The notes: generated from the letters alone by a model not told the origin. DNA of 56,352 bases from an uncultured bacterium (GCA_902797985.1 CADBUZ010000015.1:1-56352); one strand, 5' to 3'; numbered from the stretch's first letter, positions 10,911 through 19,054 are shown. Program-made: numbers and translations.

Positions 10911-11240
10911 CTAGAATATATTAGTATACGATTGGTAATAGTCAGTAATGATATTTATAAGCATTGGTAAAATCCATACCATAATAGCAGCACCAAATAC
11001 AGGCTTGAACAGGAAGCTCAGCTGGAATACGTTAACCTGAGGAGCTGTTTTTGAGATTACACCCAGAATAATATCCTGTCCTAATGTAGCCAAAAGAACG
11101 GGTGATGCTATCTGTAACCCCATATACAAAACATTTGATGTCATCTTAATCAGATAATCCATATTGACCAATTTGTCGAGCGGAATACTTGAAGCATACA
11201 AAGGAAACACCTCAAATTCCGCCAAAGGTTGAGTATTCAT
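10911..11240 (-). pseudogene. FliR/SctT-type export apparatus remnant (C-terminal third only)
   Basis: The 109 residues match the C-terminal end of FliR/SctT, an inner-membrane component of flagellar and type III secretion export gates. The stretch LGVISKTAPQVNVFQLSF is the characteristic signature, followed by the last hydrophobic helix. FliR is normally about 260 residues, so roughly 150 N-terminal residues are missing. A stop codon (TAG) lies two codons upstream of the ATG, and the remaining 147 bp before the divergent marR gene are not coding. No other flagellar or type III gene is in the window. It is most simply a relic, although an expressed short membrane protein cannot be excluded. 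Confidence 0.75.
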
Positions 11241-11352
11241 TATCTAAAAAAGGTGAATCCTTAATTCCGATACTAAACGAAATGTGCATTTGGGGAAAGA
11301 AAAACAAAAAATAAATATAATGTCTGACAACTATGTCAATCCCCAAAATCAC

Positions 11353-11381
11353 TTGACAATAGTTAGATATCTAACTATAAT
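11353..11381 (+). promoter_or_regulatory. marR promoter with operator palindrome in its spacer
   Basis: TTGACA (11353-11358) and TATAAT (11376-11381) are both consensus and separated by exactly 17 bp. The spacer and the first three bases of the -10 box form a perfect 20-bp palindrome at 11359-11378, whose centre is GTTAGATATCTAAC. This is the expected place for a self-repressing MarR dimer to bind. Only 6 nt separate the -10 box from the ATG at 11388, so the transcript probably starts at or next to the start codon. Confidence 0.88.
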
Positions 11382-11387
11382 AATTTT

Positions 11388-11792
11388 ATGAGAAATTTAT
11401 TAGCACTTGTATCAAAAATTCACGAAAAGGGAAACCGTTTTATTATTGAAGAGCTGAAGAAAAACGGCGCAGAAGGACTTGTCCCAAGCCATGGGGATAT
11501 TTTAGTCTGCCTCTATCAAAATAACAAAATGACAATGAAAGATATTGCAGATACTATCCACAGGACAAGACCAACAGTTACGGTTTTAGTTGATAAACTT
11601 GAAAAATCAGGTTATCTGAAAAGAGAAATCTCTCAAGAAGATAACAGATATACATATATTGTTTTAACTAAAAAAGGGCAAGATTTTAAGCCTGTATTTG
11701 AAAAAATTTCACAAAATTTAAACGATGTGCTCTATAAAAATCTATCCGAGCAAGAAGCAGATATTTTAGAAAATCTTTTACAAAAAATATAA
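11388..11792 (+). CDS. MarR family transcriptional regulator
   Basis: A 134-residue winged-helix repressor. The central part MTMKDIADTIHRTRPTVTVL is the helix-turn-helix, followed by a wing with KREISQEDNRYTYIVLT, both standard for MarR. N- and C-terminal helices give the usual dimer interface, and the length is normal. There is no Shine-Dalgarno sequence before the ATG, and the -10 box ends 6 nt upstream, so translation is probably leaderless. A 20-bp palindrome lies inside its own promoter and a near copy lies just before the next gene, so it very likely represses itself and the cupin gene. The ligand cannot be told from sequence. Confidence 0.93.
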   Translation: MRNLLALVSKIHEKGNRFIIEELKKNGAEGLVPSHGDILVCLYQNNKMTMKDIADTIHRTRPTVTVLVDKLEKSGYLKREISQEDNRYTYIVLTKKGQDFKPVFEKISQNLNDVLYKNLSEQEADILENLLQKI

Positions 11793-11806
11793 AAATTTTT
11801 TAATAA

Positions 11807-11823
11807 ATAGTTAGATATCAAAC
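11807..11823 (+). promoter_or_regulatory. Second, imperfect MarR operator before the cupin gene
   Basis: This 17-bp site matches the first 17 bases of the marR promoter palindrome except for one T-to-A change. It lies 18 bp before the cupin start and overlaps no good promoter. It may let MarR act as a roadblock or sense read-through transcription from marR. Confidence 0.65.
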
Positions 11824-11841
11824 AAAAGAAAGAGGTAAAAT

Positions 11842-12216
11842 ATGACAAACTTTAAAAATGCAGAAATCGGAACAATGGCTGAATTAGGTAAAAATTACGA
11901 AAACGGAAAAGCATTTTTACACGATTTATTAGAATTAACAAGTTGTGAAATTTCTGTCAGTTCAATGCCTGCAGGAATTAAATTACCGTTTAATCACAAA
12001 CATATACAAAATGAAGAAATTTATATTTTCTTAAAAGGCGAAGGTATAATGACACTTGATAATGAAGTTATAGAAGTAAAAGAAGGCTCTTGTGTTAAGG
12101 TTCTTCCTGCGGCTGTAAGAACTATGAAATCTAAAACAGATTTACAATATATTTGTGTTCAAGCAAAAACAGGAAGTTTAGAACAATTTGGTTTTGGCGA
12201 TGCAGAATTATGCTAA
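11842..12216 (+). CDS. Small cupin-domain protein
   Basis: A 124-residue single-domain cupin. The conserved barrel is visible as FNHKHIQNEEIYIFLKGEG, with H-x-H and a glutamate as probable metal ligands, followed by the second cupin motif region around VKVLPAAVRTMKS. A Shine-Dalgarno sequence (AGAGG) sits at 11831-11835. It lies 49 bp after marR on the same strand behind a copy of the marR operator, so it is probably in the marR regulon. Small cupins of this kind are often isomerases, dioxygenases or sensors, and substrate cannot be assigned. Confidence 0.88.
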   Translation: MTNFKNAEIGTMAELGKNYENGKAFLHDLLELTSCEISVSSMPAGIKLPFNHKHIQNEEIYIFLKGEGIMTLDNEVIEVKEGSCVKVLPAAVRTMKSKTDLQYICVQAKTGSLEQFGFGDAELC

Positions 12217-12278
12217 TTGTAAAATATATAAAATAAGGCATTTATATACAATATTTCACAAAATAATATCTAAAGTTA

Positions 12279-12347
12279 GTCATATTGAGCCTTTAGACGA
12301 AATATCTTATAAGTCAGGGATTCTTAGGCTGAAAGCCACAGAATGAC
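12279..12347. repeat. REP-like dispersed repeat, degenerate
   Basis: A 69-bp stretch with inverted ends GTCAT/ATGAC and an internal GGATTCTTAGGCTGAAAGCC. Its form recalls the dispersed intergenic repeats with GTCATTCTGAG and CAGAATGACG ends found in many bacteria. It lies downstream of the cupin gene, away from any coding sequence. Copy number elsewhere is unknown from this window. Confidence 0.45.
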
Positions 12348-12402
12348 GCTATTTTATTTCAATTTAGTTCAACCTTGTATATAATTACCTAAAATAAAAT
12401 TT

Positions 12403-12439
12403 AACGGCAAAAATATATATAGAATATATTTCTGCCGTT
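12403..12439 (-). terminator. Terminator of the MmcQ/YjbR gene
   Basis: An inverted repeat with arms AACGGCA and TGCCGTT plus AT-rich pairing sits directly after the stop codon at 12446. On the minus strand it is followed by a T-rich tract. It may work in both directions. Confidence 0.7.
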
Positions 12440-12445
12440 GATTGT

Positions 12446-13111
12446 TTACTGAATATTTTTATAACTTTCATCAAGATAATTTATAATTTCAGAATCTTTT
12501 AATGTCCCGTCAAAAACTATTGTTATCCAACTTTTTTTATTCATATGATATGCTTCATAAACACCATTTTTACTCAAGATTTCTTCTTTTTTATCCTTAT
12601 CAATTTTTAAATTTATTATTTCAACAACCTCTTTTGATTTTGAATTTTTATCAACCTTATCCATGGATACCGTACCAATAAGAGCGTACCATTTTTTATT
12701 CTTTTTATTACGATATATCGCATAAGTCGGGAAATTTTTCCACAAGAACTCGGGCATATCCTGATATTTTTCATTTATATAATCATTAATATTTTGAGCT
12801 TGTTTTGTTATAAACAACTGATTTTTACAACACTTATCTCTTATATCTGTCAGGATATCAATAAAAATCTCCCTTATTTCTGAGCTAAAACCGTTTGAAT
12901 TTTCTATTCTGAAATTTGTATATTCTTCCTCCGTTGCCAAATCAAAAATTTTTCCAATGATTTTACCATTATACTCAATAACTACACTAAAATCACCGTT
13001 TAAAATTTCTGTTTTATACACCAATTTGTTACCGACTTTTTCAAAACCATAACTTATCAACTTATCTTTATTTATTGTATGTCGTTCAAATATTTTATTC
13101 TCAATAATCAT
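12446..13111 (-). CDS. MmcQ/YjbR family protein with N-terminal extension
   Basis: A 221-residue protein. The C-terminal half (from about residue 120) matches the MmcQ/YjbR (CyaY-like fold) family: AIYRNKKNKKWYALIG, then VVEIINLKIDKD, then AYHMNKKSWITIVFDG. This family is about 110-120 residues and usually described as DNA-binding from its fold, with no proven activity. The first 110 residues form an additional domain that I do not recognise. A 28-codon fragment of a flavin reductase gene sits just upstream and ends 9 nt before the ATG, so the gene may originally have followed a complete flavin reductase gene. Confidence 0.8.
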   Translation of the reverse strand: MIIENKIFERHTINKDKLISYGFEKVGNKLVYKTEILNGDFSVVIEYNGKIIGKIFDLATEEEYTNFRIENSNGFSSEIREIFIDILTDIRDKCCKNQLFITKQAQNINDYINEKYQDMPEFLWKNFPTYAIYRNKKNKKWYALIGTVSMDKVDKNSKSKEVVEIINLKIDKDKKEEILSKNGVYEAYHMNKKSWITIVFDGTLKDSEIINYLDESYKNIQ

Positions 13112-13120
13112 TTTTATTAC

Positions 13121-13207
13121 CTATAAAATATATGTATTTACTAAAATTCCTTTTGGAAGTTCTTCCATTATTTTTGGTAAATATTCCATAACATTTATTT
13201 CTTGCAT
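13121..13207 (-). pseudogene. 5' fragment of a flavin reductase gene
   Basis: This is a truncated copy of the beginning of the flavin reductase gene at 15755-16294. A ribosome binding site (GAGAGG) and an ATG at 13207 start 28 codons encoding MQEINVMEYLPKIMEELP and a few more residues, then a stop at 13121. Bases 13133-13183 are identical to 16220-16270 over 51 bp, and the 5' part has diverged. It may still be translated as a leader peptide for the following MmcQ/YjbR gene. Confidence 0.85.
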
Positions 13208-13394
13208 AATAACCTCTCTTACCTAATTTTAGAATATATATTAATCTTAGCACGATTATTATTGTTATGAAATCTATTTCTGCTTAAATATTATTTTTAT
13301 GATAAAATTAGTATCTAGGAAAGGTGGTTGGAGTTAAAATATCAAATATTCAAACTTATGTTATTAATTATACCAACCAATAAATGTATTAATT

Positions 13395-15038
13395 ATGGGG
13401 AATTTTATAAAAAAATATAGTAATATACTATCTATTTCTATTTTATTTGTAGTATGTATTTTTGTTTATTTTTGGAACATAGGAGCTTATCCGCTTATGG
13501 ATGTTGATGAAACTCGTTATGTTTCAATAGCTAAACATATGTTTCTTTCAAAAGATTATTTAACATTATTTTTAAACGGTGAGTACTTTTTTGAAAAACC
13601 GCCATTATATTTTTGGAGTGAATGTTTATCTTTTGGCGTGTTTGGTCATATAAATGAATTTACAGCACGTTTTCCGTGTGCTATGTATGCATTACTATTA
13701 ACTCTCGGGGTTTATTTTACGGGTAAGAGAGTTGTGTCTTTAAAATTCGGGTTGATTTCAGCGTTAATTTTAGCCACCTCACTTGAATTTACTATGCTAT
13801 CAAGATATGCAATTTTAGATATTGTTGTGACCTCTTTAATTGGATTATCTGTGTTGAGCGGATTTTTTACTCAATTTGCACAAGATAAAAACAAAAAATA
13901 TTTTTGGTGGATTTTTTATATTTTTTCTGGATTGGCTGTATTAGCAAAAGGTATACCCGGATTTGTAATACCATTTGGAGTGATGTTTTTTGTATCATTG
14001 TTTAATAAAACTTTTAAACAATGTTTTAAACCTTTGTATATGATACCGGGGGTTATTCTGTTTTTACTTATAACTTTGCCTTGGCATATTGTGATGCTTA
14101 ATCAATATGATCCGTTATTTTTCAATGAATATATTATGAAACATCATATAAGCAGATTTTTATACGCAAATGAAATTAACAGGGCAAGACCTTTTTATTA
14201 TTATATAGTTGTGCTTTTATGGGGCACAATTCCATATATATTTCCTTTGATTGGCACAATTATCGAAAAATTAACTCATTGGGAAAAGATTAATTTTTCG
14301 AACCAATCTAATGAACAAAAATTCTTATGGTTCAATATTATTGGATTCATTTTCACATTTTTATTCTTTACATCATCAACTACAAAATTAGTTACGTATA
14401 TATTGCCTGCCTACATGTTTTTAGCGTATATGATTGGTCATATTTTGGTAGAATATATTTGTGAAAATAAATATTCTAAATCAATAAACATTACATCGTA
14501 TATTTTGGGCGGGGTGTTTTTTATAGCTTCAATAGTTGCATTATTTACTAAATATTTTCTTCCGGCACCAGTATACTCTGCTATATATCCGGCTAAATGG
14601 CTTGTTATAACCCTTTTATTTTTTACATCAGTTTCGATTATTTTATGCACTGTAAAGAAAAAATATATAGGCGTTTTAGCTACATATATAGGTTTTGTAA
14701 CAATTCTTTCTGCTTTCGGAACACCTTTGTTTTATAATATCGATTACTCTTTCGGTCAGCAAGATTTAATGACTTTTGCAAAGCAAGAAAAAGAACTTCA
14801 GCATGATACATACGTTGTAAATAATCCAAGAAAATACTCAGTATTGTATTATGGTGAAAATGTTAAATATGTTTCAACAAAAGATGGTCAATTTGATAAA
14901 TCAAATAAAATATTTAATTCAAATTCAACTGCAATAATAAAAAATAAAGATTATAAAAAAATTTCAAAACAGTATAATTTAAAATTGATTACAAAGGGTA
15001 CAAAATATTCGTTGGTGAAATTTTTATCCGTAAAATAA
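13395..15038 (+). CDS. ArnT-like (GT39/GT83) membrane glycosyltransferase
   Basis: A 547-residue polytopic protein of the PMT/ArnT superfamily, which transfers sugars from polyprenyl-phosphate donors on the outer face of the inner membrane. Visible family features are DVDETRYVSIAKHM in the first extracytoplasmic loop near residue 36 (the acidic catalytic pair), FEKPPLYFW near 62, ARFP near 91, LAKGIPGFVIP near 185, LPWH near 229 and RPFYYY near 265. About eleven hydrophobic segments are followed by a soluble C-terminal tail of about 100 residues. It probably decorates lipid A or another envelope glycan. No Shine-Dalgarno sequence precedes the ATG. A hairpin terminator follows. Confidence 0.88.
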   Translation: MGNFIKKYSNILSISILFVVCIFVYFWNIGAYPLMDVDETRYVSIAKHMFLSKDYLTLFLNGEYFFEKPPLYFWSECLSFGVFGHINEFTARFPCAMYALLLTLGVYFTGKRVVSLKFGLISALILATSLEFTMLSRYAILDIVVTSLIGLSVLSGFFTQFAQDKNKKYFWWIFYIFSGLAVLAKGIPGFVIPFGVMFFVSLFNKTFKQCFKPLYMIPGVILFLLITLPWHIVMLNQYDPLFFNEYIMKHHISRFLYANEINRARPFYYYIVVLLWGTIPYIFPLIGTIIEKLTHWEKINFSNQSNEQKFLWFNIIGFIFTFLFFTSSTTKLVTYILPAYMFLAYMIGHILVEYICENKYSKSINITSYILGGVFFIASIVALFTKYFLPAPVYSAIYPAKWLVITLLFFTSVSIILCTVKKKYIGVLATYIGFVTILSAFGTPLFYNIDYSFGQQDLMTFAKQEKELQHDTYVVNNPRKYSVLYYGENVKYVSTKDGQFDKSNKIFNSNSTAIIKNKDYKKISKQYNLKLITKGTKYSLVKFLSVK

Positions 15039-15054
15039 AAATTTATAAAAATTT

Positions 15055-15083
15055 AAGGACAAGAGTTTTAAACTCTCGTCCTT
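15055..15083. terminator. Hairpin between convergent genes
   Basis: Arms AAGGAC-AGAGTTT and AAACTCT-GTCCTT form a strong stem with one mismatch, 17 bp after the glycosyltransferase stop and before the end of the convergent flavoprotein gene. It is A/T-rich on both sides, so it probably terminates both genes. Confidence 0.75.
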
Positions 15084-15102
15084 ATTTGCAATTTTATGTT
15101 GC

Positions 15103-15740
15103 CTAAACAAAACTTTTTCCAATTTTGTATGCTTTTTCCATATCTATCGGAAGTTGTTCTTCTTTGCGTTTTTGTTTATGTTCTTTGTTAAAACATTCGC
15201 AGACATATTTATCATAATTGTTGAATTGACAAGTGTCATAAGCAACTATCTTTTCAGGTTTGGAAAATACAAGCTCTACAAACCATTCAAAACGGTTAAG
15301 TGTTGGAGAGTACAATTCATTACAAGTATTTTCATCGACATTCATTGTATAAATCACGGCTGTTTTTAATTTCTTTGGTGCAATAGAAGGGAAGCCTTCT
15401 TTATATTCAAAAAACGGAAACAAAAGTCTTTCAATGCAACTTTTCATAACTCCAGTTATATCTCCATAATAAATAGGTGTCCAAAAAACTACACCGTCAC
15501 TTTGAGCAATTTTATCCAAAATCGGTGTCAAACCATCCGGATAGGCACATCTGCCAAAATTCTTGCCGTCTTTTAATTTGCATGCGAAACAACTCCTGCA
15601 ACCTTTAAAATCAATGTCATAAAGATTTATTATTTCAACTTCTGCGCCGGATTCTTTAACACCGTTTGCAAAGCTCTCACACATCTTATATGTATTTTGA
15701 TTTTTCTTGGTGAACCGTTTAATATAATAACATTTTTCAT
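15103..15740 (-). pseudogene. NAD(P)H-dependent flavoprotein (flavodoxin-like), frameshifted near the 5' end
   Basis: The downstream frame codes 193 residues of a flavodoxin-fold FMN reductase/iron-sulfur flavoprotein type enzyme: CRSCFACK and CAYPDG cysteines, VFWTPIYYGDITG, then a C-terminal helix. It lacks the FMN phosphate loop. That loop is found just upstream in another frame: from ATG 15740 the sequence reads MKNVIILNGSPRK and then shifts. Restoring one base in the run of five T (15701-15705) joins the two frames into a complete protein of about 212 residues. The gene lies 14 bp after the flavin reductase gene, a sensible redox operon. The shift may be real inactivation, slippage-based switching, or a sequence error. 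Confidence 0.8.
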
Positions 15741-15754
15741 AATTACTCTTCTTT

Positions 15755-16294
15755 CTACTTAACTATATATGCATTTACAATTTCGCCATAATAAACCGTA
15801 TGGTAATCCATATTGGCTCTTGGCTCTGATGATGGTTTATCCTGAGGATAAAATTTATTCTTTAACTCAGTCGGAATATTATCGTGGTCTTGTTCCTGAC
15901 TATATATCACTTTACATTCAATTGTCAGAGGAATCTCTTTTATTGCAGGAGAATTAACCTTTATACCGTCAATTACGGTCAGATTGCATTCAGCTAATTT
16001 ATCAATTTTTTCGCCTGAGGTTGTACCTAAATACCCAATTGCTTTTGCAATTTCAGGTGTCCTATCCAGTGGAATTGATACCGTAAATTCTTTAGTTTCC
16101 TCAATCTGTTTATGAGTAAATCTTCCGTGTCTAATATAGATTGTAAAAAATAATTTTCCCCATTCTATGCCGATTTGTCCCCAGCCTATTGTCATAGAAT
16201 CTGTCTTATTGCCGTTTTTTGTATTTACTAAAATTCCTTTTGGAAGTTCTTCCATTATTTTTGGTAAATAATCAATAACGTTTATTTGTTTCAT
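15755..16294 (-). CDS. Flavin reductase-like FMN-binding protein
   Basis: A 179-residue split-barrel protein of the flavin reductase / DIM6-NTAB family. Visible features are PKGILVNT near residue 18, TIGWGQIGIEWGKLFFTIYI, and FTVSIPLD near 75. I chose the ATG at 16294 because GGAGGG lies at 16297-16302. A TTG at 16306 would include that site in the coding sequence. Such enzymes reduce flavin with NAD(P)H or use bound FMN. It is followed by a frameshifted flavodoxin-like gene, probably its redox partner, and its first 51 coding bases are duplicated at 13133-13183. Confidence 0.9.
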   Translation of the reverse strand: MKQINVIDYLPKIMEELPKGILVNTKNGNKTDSMTIGWGQIGIEWGKLFFTIYIRHGRFTHKQIEETKEFTVSIPLDRTPEIAKAIGYLGTTSGEKIDKLAECNLTVIDGIKVNSPAIKEIPLTIECKVIYSQEQDHDNIPTELKNKFYPQDKPSSEPRANMDYHTVYYGEIVNAYIVK

Positions 16295-16350
16295 ATTTCC
16301 CTCCAATCAACAATATATAGCCTTTATAATATCACATTTTATTAATAAAT

Positions 16351-17037
16351 TTAATTCAAATGTTTAACTAAAAACAAAAACAAAGGTGCTACAATTGCAG
16401 TTAATACCCCGACAATTACAAGTGCAACCGAAGCCATTACAATTTGTTTTTCTCTATTTGTTTCAACACATTTTGAAGTTCCAATAATATGACTGGCAGC
16501 ACCTATAGAAAGTCCGATTGCAATATCATTTTTCACCTTGATAAATTTTAGAATTTTATGTCCAAACATTGCTCCAAATACACCTGTTAAAACGACGACG
16601 CAAGCTGTAAGTTCGGGAATGCCTCCTATTTTTTTTGAAATTTCAACTGCTATCGGCGCTGTAACTGATTTTGGAAGCATTGATTCTATAATATCAATAT
16701 TACAATGACAAATTTTAGCAAATACATACGTTGAAATAACTGCAAAAATTGTGGCTAATATAAAAGCATTATAAATAATCCTTTTGTTCTTTTTTAATAA
16801 TTCTATATTTTTGTATACAGGATAACCCAAGGCAATAGTTGACGGCACAAGTAAAAAAGTTAAATACATTGCACTTTCATTATATAAATTAAAATCAATC
16901 TTGAATAATTCTAATGTTAAAATAAGTGCAAGTCCGGCAAGCATAGTTGGCGGAAACGTATTTACAAAAGGGATACGCTTCGTCCTTTGAGCCAGTTTAA
17001 AATATAATACTGTTGATATAAGACCGAATAAATTCAT
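16351..17037 (-). CDS. lrgB: LrgB/CidB family membrane protein
   Basis: A 228-residue membrane protein with about seven hydrophobic segments. Diagnostic LrgB segments are FPPTMLAGL near residue 28, LLVPSTIALGYPVYKN near 62, LPKSVTAPIAVEIS near 118 and IGAASHIIGTSK near 178. Its start codon overlaps the stop of lrgA by 4 bp, so the two are translationally coupled. LrgA/LrgB pairs act at the membrane and have been linked to murein hydrolase control and, in other bacteria and plastids, to export of small organic acids. No LytSR regulator is visible here. Confidence 0.92.
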   Translation of the reverse strand: MNLFGLISTVLYFKLAQRTKRIPFVNTFPPTMLAGLALILTLELFKIDFNLYNESAMYLTFLLVPSTIALGYPVYKNIELLKKNKRIIYNAFILATIFAVISTYVFAKICHCNIDIIESMLPKSVTAPIAVEISKKIGGIPELTACVVVLTGVFGAMFGHKILKFIKVKNDIAIGLSIGAASHIIGTSKCVETNREKQIVMASVALVIVGVLTAIVAPLFLFLVKHLN

Positions 17038-17441
17038 TTTTCTTCCCTTTCAAATGATTTTAGTCTATTAAGTCTTAAAAGTTTTATACCCCATTCTGTA
17101 AATAGTCCTGTTAAAACAATTACAATAGTTGTAGTTGCAAAAATTATAATAAATATAGCAAGCCAGTTTTTAGCTAATATAGATTTATAAACGATTAAAC
17201 CGCAAAATAACGGTACTAAAAACATTGCCATATTGTTTATTAAAATTTCGCAAGTGGTTTTAATCCATTTTTCTTTTATTATTCCTTGTATTAAAGCAAT
17301 TGAAAATAATATTAAACCTAAAATTGCGGGTGGAAAAGGAATGTGCAAGGTGTTTATAATTAAGTTACTTGAATAATAAAAAGCCAATAAAATTATTAAA
17401 CCTAATATAAAATTCCAAAACTCCCTCAAATATTTTTTCAT
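17034..17441 (-). CDS. lrgA: LrgA/CidA family holin-like protein
   Basis: A 135-residue protein with four hydrophobic segments. It has IPFPPAILGLILFSIAL near residue 34 and NNMAMFLVPLFCGLI near 70, the LrgA signature. The ATG at 17441 is preceded by GAGGAG at 17445-17450, which decides against an upstream TTG at 17453. It overlaps lrgB by 4 bp and forms a two-gene operon with it. Confidence 0.9.
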   Translation of the reverse strand: MKKYLREFWNFILGLIILLAFYYSSNLIINTLHIPFPPAILGLILFSIALIQGIIKEKWIKTTCEILINNMAMFLVPLFCGLIVYKSILAKNWLAIFIIIFATTTIVIVLTGLFTEWGIKLLRLNRLKSFEREEK

Positions 17442-17560
17442 AATTCTCCTCAAGCCAATTTTATCATAAATATCTAAGTGAAATTCAAAATTTTTGATTT
17501 GTTTTATCTCTTAAAAATGATTGTTGGTTCATGGTATTATTTATATATAAGGAATTAAAA

Positions 17561-18424
17561 ATGGATATTATAAAAGCAGTTACAAAAAGAGGGTTAGAGC
17601 TTAGAGGGGCTATATACAACAATGAACAAAAAGATACTGTTTTAATTTTAATGACAGGGATTTGTTCAAATGTTTTTCAAAATGATTTGTTAGATTCAAC
17701 AGGAAAACTTTTAAGTAAAAATGGTGTTTCAGTTATTATCGGGCATGCACACGATTCTTTTTCGTGCTTCGCTTATACCGATTGTTCTATAGGAAAACAA
17801 AGACATACAGGTGTTTTTAATGACGATTTCAATATGGTGTATGAAGATGTTGAAACTTGGGTTTTAAAAGCTAAAGATATGGGATTTAAAAATATAATTT
17901 TAGCCGGACATTCTTTGGGTTCAAATAAAATTATCCATTATTTGGGTAATACACCGGATGATTTTATAAATTATTTTATTGTTTCTTGTCCTGTCGATAT
18001 TATGCATTGGTGGAAAGTTATGCCAAATATTGACACTTGCTTCAATATGGCTAAAAAATGGGTTGATGATGGAAGAGGAGATGACATTTTACCATTTTTA
18101 TTCGGTGAATTTTCTCCTATGACGGCTAATACAGTTCTTGGTTTTTATAATGCTGAAAACTTAAAAAACTGCCCTGTTTTAAGTAAAAAAGGTGAAACAC
18201 AATCTTTGTACAATATTAAACCTAACGGAACTTTTTTGATTGGTTCAAAAGATTCCGTAACAGGTAAAAGACCAAAAGCTTTCATGGAACAATTAAACAA
18301 ATGGACTAAACATCCTGAACGTAATCAAGTAATAGAAGTTAAAAATGCAAGTCATATTTTTTACGGTATGCATGATATTTATGCTGAAACTATTTTAAAC
18401 TGCATTAAAAATCATTTTGAATAG
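17561..18424 (+). CDS. Alpha/beta hydrolase
   Basis: A 287-residue single-domain alpha/beta hydrolase. The nucleophile elbow is GHSLGS, preceded by a strand NIILAG. Near the end, LIGSKDSV and NASHIFYG match the acid and histidine parts of the triad. The early LMTGICSN segment would be the oxyanion-hole loop. The start at 17561 has AAGGA 7 nt upstream and is preferred to an ATG at 17531. Substrate is not evident. It resembles peptidase or acyl-hydrolase types related to DUF1749. Confidence 0.85.
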   Translation: MDIIKAVTKRGLELRGAIYNNEQKDTVLILMTGICSNVFQNDLLDSTGKLLSKNGVSVIIGHAHDSFSCFAYTDCSIGKQRHTGVFNDDFNMVYEDVETWVLKAKDMGFKNIILAGHSLGSNKIIHYLGNTPDDFINYFIVSCPVDIMHWWKVMPNIDTCFNMAKKWVDDGRGDDILPFLFGEFSPMTANTVLGFYNAENLKNCPVLSKKGETQSLYNIKPNGTFLIGSKDSVTGKRPKAFMEQLNKWTKHPERNQVIEVKNASHIFYGMHDIYAETILNCIKNHFE

Positions 18425-18474
18425 TATTTTTATAGTTATCGGTAACAGTAAATTTAATAAATGTAGTTAATATT

Positions 18475-18723
18475 TTGATAAAAAGAATATCTACAAAAGA
18501 TTTACTAACACAGTCATTAAAAGATTTGGCAAAAACAAAGCCGACAGACAAAATAACGATAAAAGAAATTACCGATAATTGCGGTGTGTCAAAAAGGACT
18601 TTTTATCATTATTTTCAGGATAAATGTGAACTGGTTTTGTACGAATATGCTGATGGTATACGTTCTATTATTAACAAAAAAATAAAGATTTATCATGGTA
18701 TGAACTTATGTACAATGCCATAA
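18475..18723 (+). pseudogene. Truncated TetR family regulator
   Basis: The 82 residues contain a complete TetR DNA-binding domain: LLTQSLKDLAKTKPTDKITIKEITDN with the recognition segment CGVSKRTFYHYFQDK. Ligand-binding helices are missing. The usual length is about 180-200 residues. After about residue 67 the text turns unrelated, while the +1 frame continues with WYELMYNAIMQD before a stop, as TetR proteins do, suggesting a frameshift near the A-rich run at 18676-18690 plus later loss. The first codon is TTG without an obvious ribosome binding site. Confidence 0.7.
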
Positions 18724-18788
18724 TGCAAGACTAATTGCACATTTATATTAAAATATGCAATATTTTCACATTTACCCCATTTTGAAAA

Positions 18789-18817
18789 TTGATTATACGT
18801 TTCTTTATAAATATAAT
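18789..18817 (+). promoter_or_regulatory. Promoter before the rubredoxin gene
   Basis: TTGATT (18789-18794) and TATAAT (18812-18817) are separated by 17 bp. Predicted transcription start is near 18824, shortly before the rubredoxin coding region, so that region is probably transcribed despite its odd start. Confidence 0.65.
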
Positions 18818-18841
18818 TAGATAAGTGTTAATTATGTTGTT

Positions 18842-19054
18842 TTGGAGATAAAGAAAAAGCAAGAGAAACACGGTGAAAGAACAAAAGCGATTTTGGACAA
18901 ATATGCAGGAAAATATGCAAAAGAAACAACCGGACAAAAAGTTTATTCTTGTTCCGTTTGTGGATTTGAATATGTCGGCGATTTAAATAATGAGCCTGAC
19001 GATTACAAATGTCCTGTTTGCAACATGCCAAAAGCAGTATTTAAAGAAATATAA
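18842..19054 (+). CDS. Rubredoxin-like protein with uncertain start
   Basis: About 70 residues. The second half is a rubredoxin fold with CSVCGFEYVGDL and CPVCNMPKAVF, four cysteines for one iron. The first 30 residues are a charged helix. No ATG is in frame. The only alternative codon is a TTG at 18842, and TTGGAG there looks more like a ribosome binding site. An ATG at 18834 is 8 nt away in another frame and reads five codons before a stop; a small indel would join it. It may be a rubredoxin with a damaged or non-standard start, or the tail of a lost rubrerythrin-type gene. Confidence 0.7.
   Translation: MEIKKKQEKHGERTKAILDKYAGKYAKETTGQKVYSCSVCGFEYVGDLNNEPDDYKCPVCNMPKAVFKEI

Noticed and set aside
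17453..17453. TTG start for lrgA
   Set aside because: The codon lies in the ribosome binding site region. The ATG at 17441 has GAGGAG at the right distance.
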